Source: Rhodovarius sp.
GTDB taxonomy: Bacteria; Pseudomonadota; Alphaproteobacteria; Acetobacterales; Acetobacteraceae
Assembly: GCA_025057055.1 (NCBI GenBank)
Contig: JANWYF010000213.1
Coordinates: 1-49,868 of the forward strand
DNA length: 49,868 nucleotides
Reading direction: 5' to 3'
In this document: piece by piece, positions 19,687 to 29,700 of the stretch
How positions within the stretch are numbered: position 1 is the first letter of the stretch
Layout: each line of letters begins with the position of its first letter
Notes under the pieces: model-generated
Database searches by the model: none
What the model saw: the letters and a program-made list of their open reading frames with translations, nothing else
Told to the model about the DNA's origin: nothing
Program-made: the position numbers and the translations under genes

Positions 19687-21995
19687 GGCGCGAGCGTGAT
19701 CCGGCCGGTCACCCGCGCCGGCTCGCGCGCCAAGCGCAGCATGCGCCCCTCCGCCCACAGCGGCAGCAGATCCCCCCAATGCCGCGACAGGGGATGGCCC
19801 GACTGGCCGGTGGCGATGATGGCCAGAAGCCCATCCGGATCGGAGAGATCCGCAACGAGCCGAAGGCCCGCCCCATGCACATTGGCGAAGGGCATCGCCC
19901 CGCTGCCGCGAATGCCGCCGCGGTTGACCGTCTGCCCATCGCCGCCGGTCGGCGCCGAGAGGCGCGTGAGCGCCCCCAGCACCGGCACGAAGCGCAGGAG
20001 AGGGTGTTCGAAGCGCGCCACATGCGCCTCTCCCCAGCGCCAGCGGGTCATCTCCGCGCCATGGCGAGCGGAGAGTTCGGCGGTCGCCTCGGCCAGGGCG
20101 CGGGCGGCCAGCGCCTCGCAATCGGCTGCGCAAAAGGCCGGGGCGCGTCCGGCGAAGACGGCGGCCAGGAATTCGGGGCTGCCAGCCCCCTCCTCCACGC
20201 CCTGGGCGGCGAGCAGCAGGGCCTGGAAGCGCCGCGCCCAGGCCGACCACAGCAGCGGTTCGGGGCGGTCGGCTGCCATCTCGCCATCCCAGGCGGCGAG
20301 CATCGCCTGGGCAGGGCTGGCCGGCAGGCGGCGCAGCAGGGGCAGCGAGGCCTCGGCCAGCAGGGAGTGGTTGTCGCGTTGGATGGCAGCCAACAGCTGC
20401 GCATCCGGGCGCGGATGGGCATCGAGCAGCGCATGGATGCGCCGGAAACGCCAATCCCCCGGGAAATGCCGGCCGAGAAAGGCCGGATGGTCGGGCGGGG
20501 CGGGGCGGTTGTTGGCATTGACCAGCCGGCCGGAGGGCGGGTTCTCGATATGCGGCAGCGCCTCGAAGGGGAGGAAGCCTGCCCAGGAATGGCTGCCGTC
20601 ATGACCCGGTACGGGCAGGCTGCCGTCCCCGGCGCGGCGGATCGGCGTGCGGCCGGTCAGGAACATCGCAATGCCGCCTGCGGCATCGGCCACCAGCAGG
20701 TTCTGCGGCGGGCTGGTGATCCGCGCCGCCGCCGCCCGCGCCTCGGCGATGCTGCGGGCGCGGTTGAGCAGCCAGAGCCCCTCCGCCGCGCTGTCCCCAG
20801 GCGCCAGATGGGCCGCCGCGAGCGCCAGCACCACCCCGTCTGCCGCCGCGGCGGGATCGAGGTCGGAGATGATCACGCCATGCCGGCTTTCGCGGATGCG
20901 CAGCCGCTCGACGCGGCCGCCGCGGACGGAAAGCCGTGCCTCGCGCACCGCAAAGGGGCGCGGGCCCTCCTCGGTCAGGTAGTGATCGGGATCGACCAGC
21001 CGCTCGATGAAGATGTCCTGCGTGTCGGAATGGGTGGTGGTGAAGCCCCAGGCCAGGCTTTCGTTGCGGCCGATGACGATGAGCGGGACCCCCGGTGCGG
21101 TGGCGCCGGCGCGAAAGCGCCCCTCGGGCAGTTCGATGCGCACGAGATACCACAGGATCGGCGCCTGGAAGCCGAGATGCGGATCGGCCGCAAGCAGCGC
21201 GGCATCGCTGCCGCTGCGCTGCGGGGCGAGCGCGAAGGCGTTGGAGGCGGCCGGGGGCAGCCCGATATCCTCCGGAAACCGCGGCAGCGCGGCGAGCAGG
21301 GAGTGAAGACCGCGCAGGGCGGCGAGGCGGTCCGGATGGCCCGGGGTCGCATCCGCCGGGAAGAGCTGCGCCAAGCGTTCCGGCCCGAGTTGTTGCAGCA
21401 GGCGGGCGCGCTCCAGGTCCCCGCGCCAGTTGCCCGACAGCCACAGCCCCATCACCTGGCCCCAGAGCAGGGAATGCTCGATCCGCCACGGCTCCGGCGC
21501 GCCGAGGAGGAGGAATTCCGGCGCGATGCGACGCCCGCGTTCGGCGATGCGCGCATTCACCCCGGCGGCATAGGCCTCGAGGATCGCGCGCGGTTCGGGC
21601 GGCAGGCGGGCGGCACTCTCACGCGCGCGATCAGCCAGGCCCATCGCACGCATGAAGCGGTCGATGCGCAGCGCGCCCTCCCCTGCGATCTCGGCCAGGC
21701 GTCCTTCGGCGCCGCGGCGCATCGCCTCCATCTGGAACATGCGGTCGCGCGCATGCAGCCAGCCGAGCGCCATGGCGGCATCGGCCTCGGTGGCGGCACG
21801 GATGCGCGGGATGCCGGCGCCATCCAGCGTGATCTCCACCGGGGCGGACAGCCCAGGCAAGGCAAGGCGCTGATCGGCCGCGGGCAGGGTGGACCAGACC
21901 AGCACCAGCACCCCCCCGACGAGCAGGAGGAGCACGGCCGAGGCGGCGAAGAGGAGGCGCGGCAGGAGGCGGCGCCGACGGCGGCGGAAGGGCAT
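19683..21995 (-). CDS. Penicillin acylase-family Ntn-hydrolase (membrane-anchored)
   Basis: 770 residues. An Arg-rich start and one membrane segment (about residues 12-34) precede the alpha region. The predicted autocatalytic cleavage site lies at Ala-Ala-Ser251-Asn, where Ser251 would become the N-terminal nucleophile. It is followed by the family motif LLAADPHLGF and later NRGGIRGSGAMPFANVHG. Family members hydrolyse amide bonds (penicillins, acyl-homoserine lactones, N-acyl amino acids) outside the cytoplasm. The residue before Ser is Ala rather than the more usual Gly. The lead gene of a two-gene unit with the BenE-type transporter. Confidence 0.9.
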   Translation of the reverse strand: MPFRRRRRRLLPRLLFAASAVLLLLVGGVLVLVWSTLPAADQRLALPGLSAPVEITLDGAGIPRIRAATEADAAMALGWLHARDRMFQMEAMRRGAEGRLAEIAGEGALRIDRFMRAMGLADRARESAARLPPEPRAILEAYAAGVNARIAERGRRIAPEFLLLGAPEPWRIEHSLLWGQVMGLWLSGNWRGDLERARLLQQLGPERLAQLFPADATPGHPDRLAALRGLHSLLAALPRFPEDIGLPPAASNAFALAPQRSGSDAALLAADPHLGFQAPILWYLVRIELPEGRFRAGATAPGVPLIVIGRNESLAWGFTTTHSDTQDIFIERLVDPDHYLTEEGPRPFAVREARLSVRGGRVERLRIRESRHGVIISDLDPAAAADGVVLALAAAHLAPGDSAAEGLWLLNRARSIAEARAAAARITSPPQNLLVADAAGGIAMFLTGRTPIRRAGDGSLPVPGHDGSHSWAGFLPFEALPHIENPPSGRLVNANNRPAPPDHPAFLGRHFPGDWRFRRIHALLDAHPRPDAQLLAAIQRDNHSLLAEASLPLLRRLPASPAQAMLAAWDGEMAADRPEPLLWSAWARRFQALLLAAQGVEEGAGSPEFLAAVFAGRAPAFCAADCEALAARALAEATAELSARHGAEMTRWRWGEAHVARFEHPLLRFVPVLGALTRLSAPTGGDGQTVNRGGIRGSGAMPFANVHGAGLRLVADLSDPDGLLAIIATGQSGHPLSRHWGDLLPLWAEGRMLRLAREPARVTGRITLAP

Positions 21996-22251
21996 GCGGC
22001 GGGCTTAGACCGGTTTCGGCGCAGCGGGAAACCGCGCCCCCTTCACCGGCCGCGCATGGCCCGGCAGGCGTGGGCCGCGGCGCCCGGCGGTCTCAGTCGC
22101 CTCATCATCCGGCATGGCGGGGCGCGCAACGCTCAAGGAAGAGCCAGCAGGCGGTTGCGGCAGGCGAGTTTCTGGCGGAAGCTGCGAGGGTGGCAGTGCG
22201 ATGCGCCCGCACCGAGGCGGCATCCGCCCTGCCCGAGGGAGGAGAACGGCC

Positions 22252-23055
22252 ATGGATGCCCAGGCACCGCGCTACAGCACCGACTGGCCTTCCATCCGTG
22301 ATCAGGTGAGCAGCACGGAATGGCAGGCACGTTGCGATCTCGCCGCCTGTTACCGCCTGATGGACCTGTTCGGGATGACCGACCTGATCTACAACCACAT
22401 CACGCTGCGCATCCCGGGCACGGACCATCTGCTGATCAACCTCTACGGCCTGCTCTACCGGGAGATCACCGCAAGTTCGCTGGTCAAGATCGACGTCGAG
22501 GGCAACATCATCTGGAAGCCCGACACCGACTACGGCATCAACCGGTCGGGCTTCGTCATCCACGGCGCGATCCACAAGGCGCGGCCCGACGTGGCGGCGG
22601 TGATCCACACCCACACGCGGGCCGGCATGGCCGTCTCGGCCATGGCATGCGGCCTGCTGCCGCTGACGCAGACGGCCATGCGCTTCGTCGGCCACATCGG
22701 CTATCACGACTACGAGGGTCCGGCGATCGATCTGGCGGAGCGGGAGCGGATCGTGGCCGACCTCGGCCCGCATGATGCCATGATCATGCGCAACCATGGG
22801 CTTCTGACCTGCGGGGCCACGCTGCAGCAGGCCTTCAACACCATGTACCAGCTCGAACTCGCCTGCCGGGCGCAGGTCGATGCGATGGCCGCGCGCACCG
22901 AATTGATCGTGCCGCCGCAGGAGGTGCTGACCAAGACCGCCCATCTCTATCAGCCCGGCACGCGCAGGCCCTATGGCGTGCTGGAATGGCCGGCCATGCT
23001 GCGCCTGCTGGAGGCAGAGCAGAAGCGCTCCGGCTTTCCGCCCTACTGGAGCTGA
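22252..23055 (+). CDS. Class II aldolase/adducin family protein
   Basis: 267 residues. The fold signature includes LAACYRLMDLFGMTDLIYNHI, the zinc-site histidines H119 and H121 in VIHTHTRAGMAVSA, and a later MIMRNHGLLT containing another zinc ligand. Members are zinc-dependent aldolases, epimerases or decarboxylases of small sugars and hydroxy acids. The ATG at 22252 is chosen for the GGGAGGAGAA ribosome-binding site upstream. It is divergent from the acylase with 256 bp between, and is followed by a Bug receptor 26 bp downstream, suggesting a substrate delivered by that receptor. Confidence 0.9.
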   Translation: MDAQAPRYSTDWPSIRDQVSSTEWQARCDLAACYRLMDLFGMTDLIYNHITLRIPGTDHLLINLYGLLYREITASSLVKIDVEGNIIWKPDTDYGINRSGFVIHGAIHKARPDVAAVIHTHTRAGMAVSAMACGLLPLTQTAMRFVGHIGYHDYEGPAIDLAERERIVADLGPHDAMIMRNHGLLTCGATLQQAFNTMYQLELACRAQVDAMAARTELIVPPQEVLTKTAHLYQPGTRRPYGVLEWPAMLRLLEAEQKRSGFPPYWS

Positions 23056-23081
23056 TGGCCGCCAGGCGGAGGGCAGGGCAG

Positions 23082-24071
23082 ATGACGTCAGGGATTGCGC
23101 GCCGGGCGCTGATGGCCGGGGCGACGGCGCTGGCCCCGATCGTGGGCGCTGCCGGTCAGGGCAGCTGGCCAGACCGGCCGCTGCGCTTCATCGTCCCCTT
23201 CGCCGCCGGGGGCAATGCCGATGTGCTGGCGCGCCTCTATGGCGCCTATCTCGGCAACCGGCTGGGCCGGCCGGTGGTGGTGGAGAACCGCGCCGGTGCC
23301 GCCGGCGCGATCGGGACCGAGGCGGTGATCCGCTCCGCCCCGGACGGCTATACCTTCCTCATCGGCAGCCCGGGCTCCATCGTCAACGGCCCGCTGCTGA
23401 TGGCCAACCGCCGCTTCGATCCGATCACCGAGCTCACCTTCGTCGCCATGTTCGGGCAGGTGCCGATGGTGATCATCGTCCGGCCCGCGCTTCCGGTGCA
23501 CAGCCTGCCCGAACTCGTCGCCTATTCGCGTCGCCTCCCGGCGGGGGTGAGCATCGGCACCTCCGGCATCGGGGGGGCCAATCATCTGCCGCTCGAACTG
23601 TTCAAGGCCGCGACCGGGGCGAATCTCGTGCATGTGCCCTATCGCGGCGGCGGGGCGACGCTGCCCGATTTCCTCGCCGGCAGCCTGGATGGCATCCTGA
23701 TCGAACTCTCCACCGTGCTCGATCTGCACCGCGAGGGGCGCGGGCGCATCCTTGGCGTCGCCGCCCCTGCCCGCTCGCCGCAGCTGCCGGATGTGCCGAC
23801 CTTCATCGAGGCGGGCTATGAGGGCTTTCTGGCTTCCTCTTTCGTCGGGCTGTTCGCCCCCCTGGGCACGCCGGCTCCGATCCTGGCACGGCTGCAGGCG
23901 CTGGTGGGAGAGGCCGCCGCTGAGCCCGAGATCCGCCAACGCCTGATCGGCATGAGCGTGACGCCGCCGCGGCCGGAGGAGCTGACCACCGACCACCTCG
24001 CCCGCTTCCTGCAGGAGGAGCTGGCGAAAGCCCGCCGCGCGATCGAGATCGCAGGGCTGCGGCCAGAATAG
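23082..24071 (+). CDS. Bug/TctC-family tripartite tricarboxylate transporter receptor, copy 2
   Basis: 329 residues from the ATG at 23082, which has GGAGG about 10 bases upstream; an alternative ATG at 23055 overlaps the aldolase stop (TGATG). The N terminus has Arg-Arg then a hydrophobic stretch (RRALMAGATALAPIVGAAG), a possible Tat- or Sec-type signal. The family signature follows: WPDRPLRFIVPFAAGGNAD, VVVENRAGAAGAIG, VPYRGGGATLPDFLAG. A periplasmic carboxylate-binding receptor without adjacent membrane subunits, cotranscribed with the aldolase-family gene. Confidence 0.93.
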   Translation: MTSGIARRALMAGATALAPIVGAAGQGSWPDRPLRFIVPFAAGGNADVLARLYGAYLGNRLGRPVVVENRAGAAGAIGTEAVIRSAPDGYTFLIGSPGSIVNGPLLMANRRFDPITELTFVAMFGQVPMVIIVRPALPVHSLPELVAYSRRLPAGVSIGTSGIGGANHLPLELFKAATGANLVHVPYRGGGATLPDFLAGSLDGILIELSTVLDLHREGRGRILGVAAPARSPQLPDVPTFIEAGYEGFLASSFVGLFAPLGTPAPILARLQALVGEAAAEPEIRQRLIGMSVTPPRPEELTTDHLARFLQEELAKARRAIEIAGLRPE

Positions 24072-24103
24072 GCGGCAGGGCGCCCTCTCCGGGCGCGACG
24101 CAA

Positions 24104-24498
24104 CTACTCCGGCGCGGCGTGGGCCTTCAGATCCTCGAGCCGCACCATCAGCAGCGCCGCGCGATGGGTGGCCGACAGCCGCACCGGCGGTGCCACGCCG
24201 GCCTGCCGCGCCTCTTCCCAGCGCGCGGCACAGAGGCACCAGCAATCCCCGGGCTTGAGGCCCGGGAAGCCGTATTCCGGCCGCGGGGTTGAGAGGTCGT
24301 TGCCGACGCGGCGGGAGAAGGCGAGGAACTCCTCTGTCATCACCGCGCAGACCGTATGCAGGCCGGCGTCGTGCTCGTCGGTGTGACAGCAGCCGTCGCG
24401 GAACCAGCCGGTCAGCGGCGCGAAGGAGCAGGGGGCCAAGGGCCCGCCCAGCACATTGCGCGCGCCGGGCCCGCGAGGGTCGCGGCTGCCGTCGGGCA

Positions 24499-24499
<1 letters not shown>
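24104..24499 (-). CDS. DUF2237 family protein
   Basis: 131 residues that match the DUF2237 pattern strongly: ARNVLGGPLAPCSFAPLTGW, FRDGCCHTDEHDAGLHTVCAVMT, GNDLSTPRPEYGFPGLKPGD and CLCAARWEEA. Conserved cysteines (Cys-Cys in DGCC, CLC) suggest metal or redox chemistry but none is established. Its start overlaps the pckA stop by 1 bp (TGATG), so it is translated with pckA. It is convergent with the Bug receptor gene, 32 bp apart. Confidence 0.88.
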
Positions 24500-26094
<1,595 letters not shown>

Positions 26095-26218
26095 GTCACT
26101 CCTGGCAGCGGGTGGAACCGTTCTGGCGTCCGGTATGGGGCACCCTGCGGCGCCGATGTGGCGCCATTAGGGCGCGGCCACGGCTGCGGTCAACGCGACG
26201 ACCGCCCGGAAAACCTTG

Positions 26219-26233
26219 TTTGCGCTGCACAAA
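26219..26233. promoter_or_regulatory. Candidate operator palindrome upstream of pckA
   Basis: TTTGCGCTGCACAAA is a 15-bp inverted repeat about T with a single mismatched pair (positions 5 and 11). It lies in the 163-bp gap between the pckA start and the HAD stop, in a locally AT-richer stretch. The size and symmetry fit a dimeric repressor site, for example of LacI type. Assignment to pckA is by position only, since the HAD gene ends toward it. No defined -35/-10 could be read next to it. Confidence 0.4.
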
Positions 26234-26257
26234 ATCGAATCCGGAACGAAACCCCTC

Positions 26258-26842
26258 TCACAGCAGCGCGAGCAGGTCAGGCAGCGGCGGCACCGGCGAC
26301 TCTCCCACCCCGGCCCACAGCCCGCGCGGCAGGAAGGCAGCCCGCATCCCGGCAGCCAGCGCCGGCAGCACATCATTGTCCACCCGATCGCCGACATAGG
26401 TGATCGCCGCTGCCGGCGCGCCGCAGGCCTCTTGCACCCGCGCGAAAAAGCCGGGATCCGGCTTCTGCACCCCCCAGGCATCGGAGGTGGCGATGAAGGC
26501 GGCACCGAGCCCGAGGGCGGCAAGCGCCGCCGCCGCCTCGCGCGGCTGGTTGCCGGCGATGCCGATGCGTACGCCGCGCGCGGCAAGCCCCGCCAGGGCC
26601 GGCCGCACGTCCGGATAGAGATCGCCCGCCACCGGCAGATCGGCCTTAAGCCGGGCGCGGCGCAGCGCGGCGATGTCCCGACCGGGTGCTAAGCGCTGCA
26701 TGGTCGCGCGGTGGGAGAGGCCGCGGCGGATATCCTCACGCAGCGCAGCCCAGAGCGTCTCGAAAGGCACGCCGAGCTCGGCCGCCCAGCCGCGCCACAT
26801 GCGGGTCTCATCGACCAGCACGCCGCCGATGTCGAAGACCAC
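26258..26842 (-). CDS. HAD-superfamily hydrolase, subfamily IA
   Basis: About 194 residues. HAD motif I is VVFDIGGVLVDE, with the nucleophile Asp followed by Gly at +2 as in YihX-like members; motif III Lys lies in WGVQKPDPGFF, and motif IV in ITYVGDRVDND. Likely a cytosolic phosphatase of small phosphorylated metabolites. No ATG precedes motif I in frame. The start is uncertain: a GTG at 26842 directly before VFDIGG with GGGGAG upstream (spacing only 3), or a CTG at 26866 that would overlap the stop of the upstream hydrolase. The true protein may be eight residues longer. Confidence 0.75.
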   Translation of the reverse strand: MVFDIGGVLVDETRMWRGWAAELGVPFETLWAALREDIRRGLSHRATMQRLAPGRDIAALRRARLKADLPVAGDLYPDVRPALAGLAARGVRIGIAGNQPREAAAALAALGLGAAFIATSDAWGVQKPDPGFFARVQEACGAPAAAITYVGDRVDNDVLPALAAGMRAAFLPRGLWAGVGESPVPPLPDLLALL

Positions 26843-26862
26843 CCACTCCCCGGGGGCAGGCT

Positions 26863-28194
26863 TCAGGACAGGATCTCCAGCACGGCGATCCGACCCTCGG
26901 CCAGCGGGACGGCGCGGCCGATCACTCGCTCCTCGTTGAAGAGGCCGACCACCCGGCTGCCCAGCCGCTCCGCCGGCAGGGTGCGCGCGACCAGGGATTG
27001 GGACGGCACCCCCTCGCGCAGGGCGGGCCGTTCGCCATCCAGCAGCACAAGATCGCGCGGCGTGCCGAAATAGCCGCGCGGGCGCATCATGCGCAGAAGG
27101 GCAGGGGCGCCGCGTTCGCCCTCGGCCGGCGGCAGGGGCGGGCGGATGTGCAGCACATCGGCCGAGCGCGGAAAGGGCCCGCGGAAGAGGTGCAGGATCG
27201 GATGGCCTGGCGCGGCCACCTCCCATTCCAGGCGCCAGTCGGGACGCACCCGCACCGGTCCCCAGCGGCCATCGGCACCGGTCGTCACCTCCTGCAGGGC
27301 AGGGCCGATCCGCTGGCCGGATTCGTCGATGCGATAGACCGCCACCCGCGCCCCGGCCACCGGCCGGTTGGTCTGCACCCCGGCCTCCACGCCCGTGATC
27401 TGGCCATCGAGCAGCGGCGCCTCTTCGGGGGGGATGTCGAGCCGTTCCACCTCCCGCCCGACGATGAAGCGATACATCTCGGCAAAGGCGCGGGGGTGGA
27501 AGGCCACTTCGCGGTGGTCGAGGCCGGGCAGCAGCAGATTGGTCGCGCCGCGCAGCATCGGCCCGTCCTGGTTGATGCCGGTCGGCACGCCCGGCCGGCC
27601 GACGAAGCGCCCATCCGGCTGGGCGAAGAGGTCATTGTCGCTGCGCAGGGTCAGGAAGGCGGTGCCGGGCACCACATCTGTCTCTCCGCCGTTCAGCCGC
27701 CGCAGGAAGGGGCTGCGCGCGTTGAATTCGCTGCCCTCGTTGAACTCCCAGTCGAAGACGCCGCGGTTGGGCGTGCCGCACAGCACGGCATGCGAGACCA
27801 CCGCCGACCCGCCCCGGTGCACCACGAAATCCCGGATCGGATAGCCCCCGCGTGAGGAACCGACGAGGGCGATGCGCGCCGCCCCCGTCTCGGCCCGGAA
27901 GGCCTCGACGAAGGCGGCCAGGCGATCGGTCTGTTCGGTGGAGGAGGACCGGTGCGGCTGCGGCACGGCATCATTGGCTCGCGCCAGCGGGTCGGGCATG
28001 TTGACCGCCCGCAGCGCCGTCACGCCATGGACCTGAAAACGCCAGATCTGCGTCACCCAGAGCGCGGCGTGATCGCCATTGCCGTGGACGAAGAGGATCG
28101 CCGGCGAGGCCGGCTGCGCCCTGCCGGGACGGGCCAGCAGGGGGGCAGCCAGCAACCCGGGCAGCGCGCGGCGGGAGATGCGCAGTCCGGACAT
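26863..28194 (-). CDS. Exported alpha/beta hydrolase with C-terminal beta domain
   Basis: 443 residues. It opens with a twin-arginine-like signal (ISRRALPGLLAAPLLA). The alpha/beta-hydrolase core has an early HGNGDHAALW oxyanion-type loop and a nucleophile elbow GSSRG with Ser114. About residue 250 onward reads as a beta-sandwich or carboxypeptidase-regulatory-like domain (VAVYRIDESGQ, GADGRWGPVRV). Probably a periplasmic esterase or lipase-like enzyme; substrate unknown. It starts 1 bp after the fabI stop, so it belongs to the fabI operon. Confidence 0.75.
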   Translation of the reverse strand: MSGLRISRRALPGLLAAPLLARPGRAQPASPAILFVHGNGDHAALWVTQIWRFQVHGVTALRAVNMPDPLARANDAVPQPHRSSSTEQTDRLAAFVEAFRAETGAARIALVGSSRGGYPIRDFVVHRGGSAVVSHAVLCGTPNRGVFDWEFNEGSEFNARSPFLRRLNGGETDVVPGTAFLTLRSDNDLFAQPDGRFVGRPGVPTGINQDGPMLRGATNLLLPGLDHREVAFHPRAFAEMYRFIVGREVERLDIPPEEAPLLDGQITGVEAGVQTNRPVAGARVAVYRIDESGQRIGPALQEVTTGADGRWGPVRVRPDWRLEWEVAAPGHPILHLFRGPFPRSADVLHIRPPLPPAEGERGAPALLRMMRPRGYFGTPRDLVLLDGERPALREGVPSQSLVARTLPAERLGSRVVGLFNEERVIGRAVPLAEGRIAVLEILS

Positions 28195-28195
28195 C

Positions 28196-29038
28196 TCACT
28201 CCCTCTCGATGGTCAGATCGGGCGCGTCGGGATTCTTCATGCCGGTGATGTGATAGCCGCAATCGACGTGGTGGATCTCTCCCGTCACGCCGGTCGAGAG
28301 GGGGGAGAGCAGATACAGCCCGGCGCTGCCCACCTCCTCGAGCCCGACATTGCGCCGCATCGGGGAGTTGTACTGGTTCCATTTCAGGATGTAGCCGAAA
28401 TCCCCGATGCCGCTCGCCGCCAGGGTGCGGATCGGCCCGGCCGAGATCGCATTGACCCGGATGCCGCGCGGGCCGAGATCGGCCGCCATGTAGCGCACGC
28501 TCGCCTCGAGCGCGGCCTTGGCCACCCCCATCACGTTGTAGTGCGGCACCCAGCGTTCGGCGCCGAGATAGGTCAGGGTGAGCAGCGCCCCGCCCTCGCC
28601 CATCAGCGCCGCCGCGCGACGCCCGGCCGCGACAAAGGAGTAGCAGGAGATGTCCAGCGCCTGCAGGAACACCTCCCGCGGTGTGTCGAGGAAGCGGCCG
28701 CGCAAATAGTCCTTGTTGGCGAAGCCGATGGCATGGACCAGGAAGTCGAGCCTGCCCCAGCGCGCGGCCACCGCCTCGAAGGCCGCATCCAGCTCCGCCT
28801 CCAGCGCCACGTCGCAGGGCAGGACGAGGTCGCTGCCCAGGCTCGCGGCCAGCGGCCGGACGCGCTTGCCCAGCGCCTCCCCCTGGTAGGTGAAGGCGAG
28901 CTCGGCCCCCTGCGCGGCGCAGGCCTGGGCGATCGCCCAGGCGATGCTGCGGTGGTTGGCCACCCCCATGATCAGGCCCCGGCGGCCTTCCATCAGGCGG
29001 CCTTGCGGAATCACGGGCTGTTCGGCGGCATCGGGCAT
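28196..29038 (-). CDS. fabI: Enoyl-[acyl-carrier-protein] reductase (NADH)
   Basis: 280 residues from the ATG at 29038; longer in-frame extension is Arg-rich and not FabI-like. FabI hallmarks: [17 protein letters not shown] at the cofactor site, [20 protein letters not shown] containing Tyr157, Tyr167 and Lys174 (the YxxMxxxK arrangement), and [16 protein letters not shown]. It performs the last reduction of each fatty-acid elongation cycle and is the triclosan/isoniazid-type target class. It is divergent from pdxH across 80 bp and leads the fabI-hydrolase-HAD unit. Confidence 0.95.
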   Translation of the reverse strand: MPDAAEQPVIPQGRLMEGRRGLIMGVANHRSIAWAIAQACAAQGAELAFTYQGEALGKRVRPLAASLGSDLVLPCDVALEAELDAAFEAVAARWGRLDFLVHAIGFANKDYLRGRFLDTPREVFLQALDISCYSFVAAGRRAAALMGEGGALLTLTYLGAERWVPHYNVMGVAKAALEASVRYMAADLGPRGIRVNAISAGPIRTLAASGIGDFGYILKWNQYNSPMRRNVGLEEVGSAGLYLLSPLSTGVTGEIHHVDCGYHITGMKNPDAPDLTIERE

Positions 29039-29118
29039 GGCGGCGGCGGTTCGGCTGGTTGAAGGCTCGCCAGCGTGGTGGCACATGCCCCCCGCGCGTG
29101 CAAGCCGAGGACGCCCGC

Positions 29119-29700
29119 ATGGCCGAGGACCCCTACGCCCTCTTCGCCGCTTGGCTCGAGGAGGCAAGCCGGTCGGAACCCAATGACCCCAATGCCATGT
29201 GCCTGGCCACCGCCACCCCCGACGGGCGGCCGAGCGCGCGCATGGTGCTGCTCAAGGGCGTCGATCAGCGCGGCTTCGTCTTCTACACCAACCTGGAGAG
29301 CCGCAAGGGGGAGGAGCTCGCCGCCAATCCCCGCGCCGCGCTGTGTTTCCATTGGAAGACACTGGCCCGCAGCGTGCGGGTGGAAGGGCCGGTCGAGCGC
29401 GTCAGCGACGCCGAGGCCGACGCCTATTTCGCGACCCGCCCCCGCACCTCGCGCATCGGGGCCTGGGCGTCGCGGCAGTCCCGCCCGCTCGAGAGCCGCT
29501 TCGCGCTGGAGAAGGCGGTGGCCGAATATTCCCTGAAGTTCGGCCTGGGCGAGGTGCCGCGCCCCCCGCACTGGTCGGGCTTTCGCGTACTGCCGCAGCG
29601 CATCGAGTTCTGGCGCGACATGCCCTTCCGCCTGCACGAGCGCAAGCTCTTCACCGCCCGCCCGGATGGCGGGTGGGATGTCTCCGCCCTCTATCCCTGA
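29119..29700 (+). CDS. pdxH: Pyridoxamine 5'-phosphate oxidase
   Basis: 193 residues from ATG 29119 ([13 protein letters not shown]). PdxH motifs: [19 protein letters not shown] with FMN contacts, [40 protein letters not shown] and the terminal [14 protein letters not shown]. It oxidises PNP/PMP to pyridoxal 5'-phosphate using FMN. Somewhat shorter than E. coli PdxH (218 residues) at the N terminus, as in many alphaproteobacteria. Its stop overlaps the next gene's start by 1 bp. Confidence 0.95.
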   Translation: MAEDPYALFAAWLEEASRSEPNDPNAMCLATATPDGRPSARMVLLKGVDQRGFVFYTNLESRKGEELAANPRAALCFHWKTLARSVRVEGPVERVSDAEADAYFATRPRTSRIGAWASRQSRPLESRFALEKAVAEYSLKFGLGEVPRPPHWSGFRVLPQRIEFWRDMPFRLHERKLFTARPDGGWDVSALYP

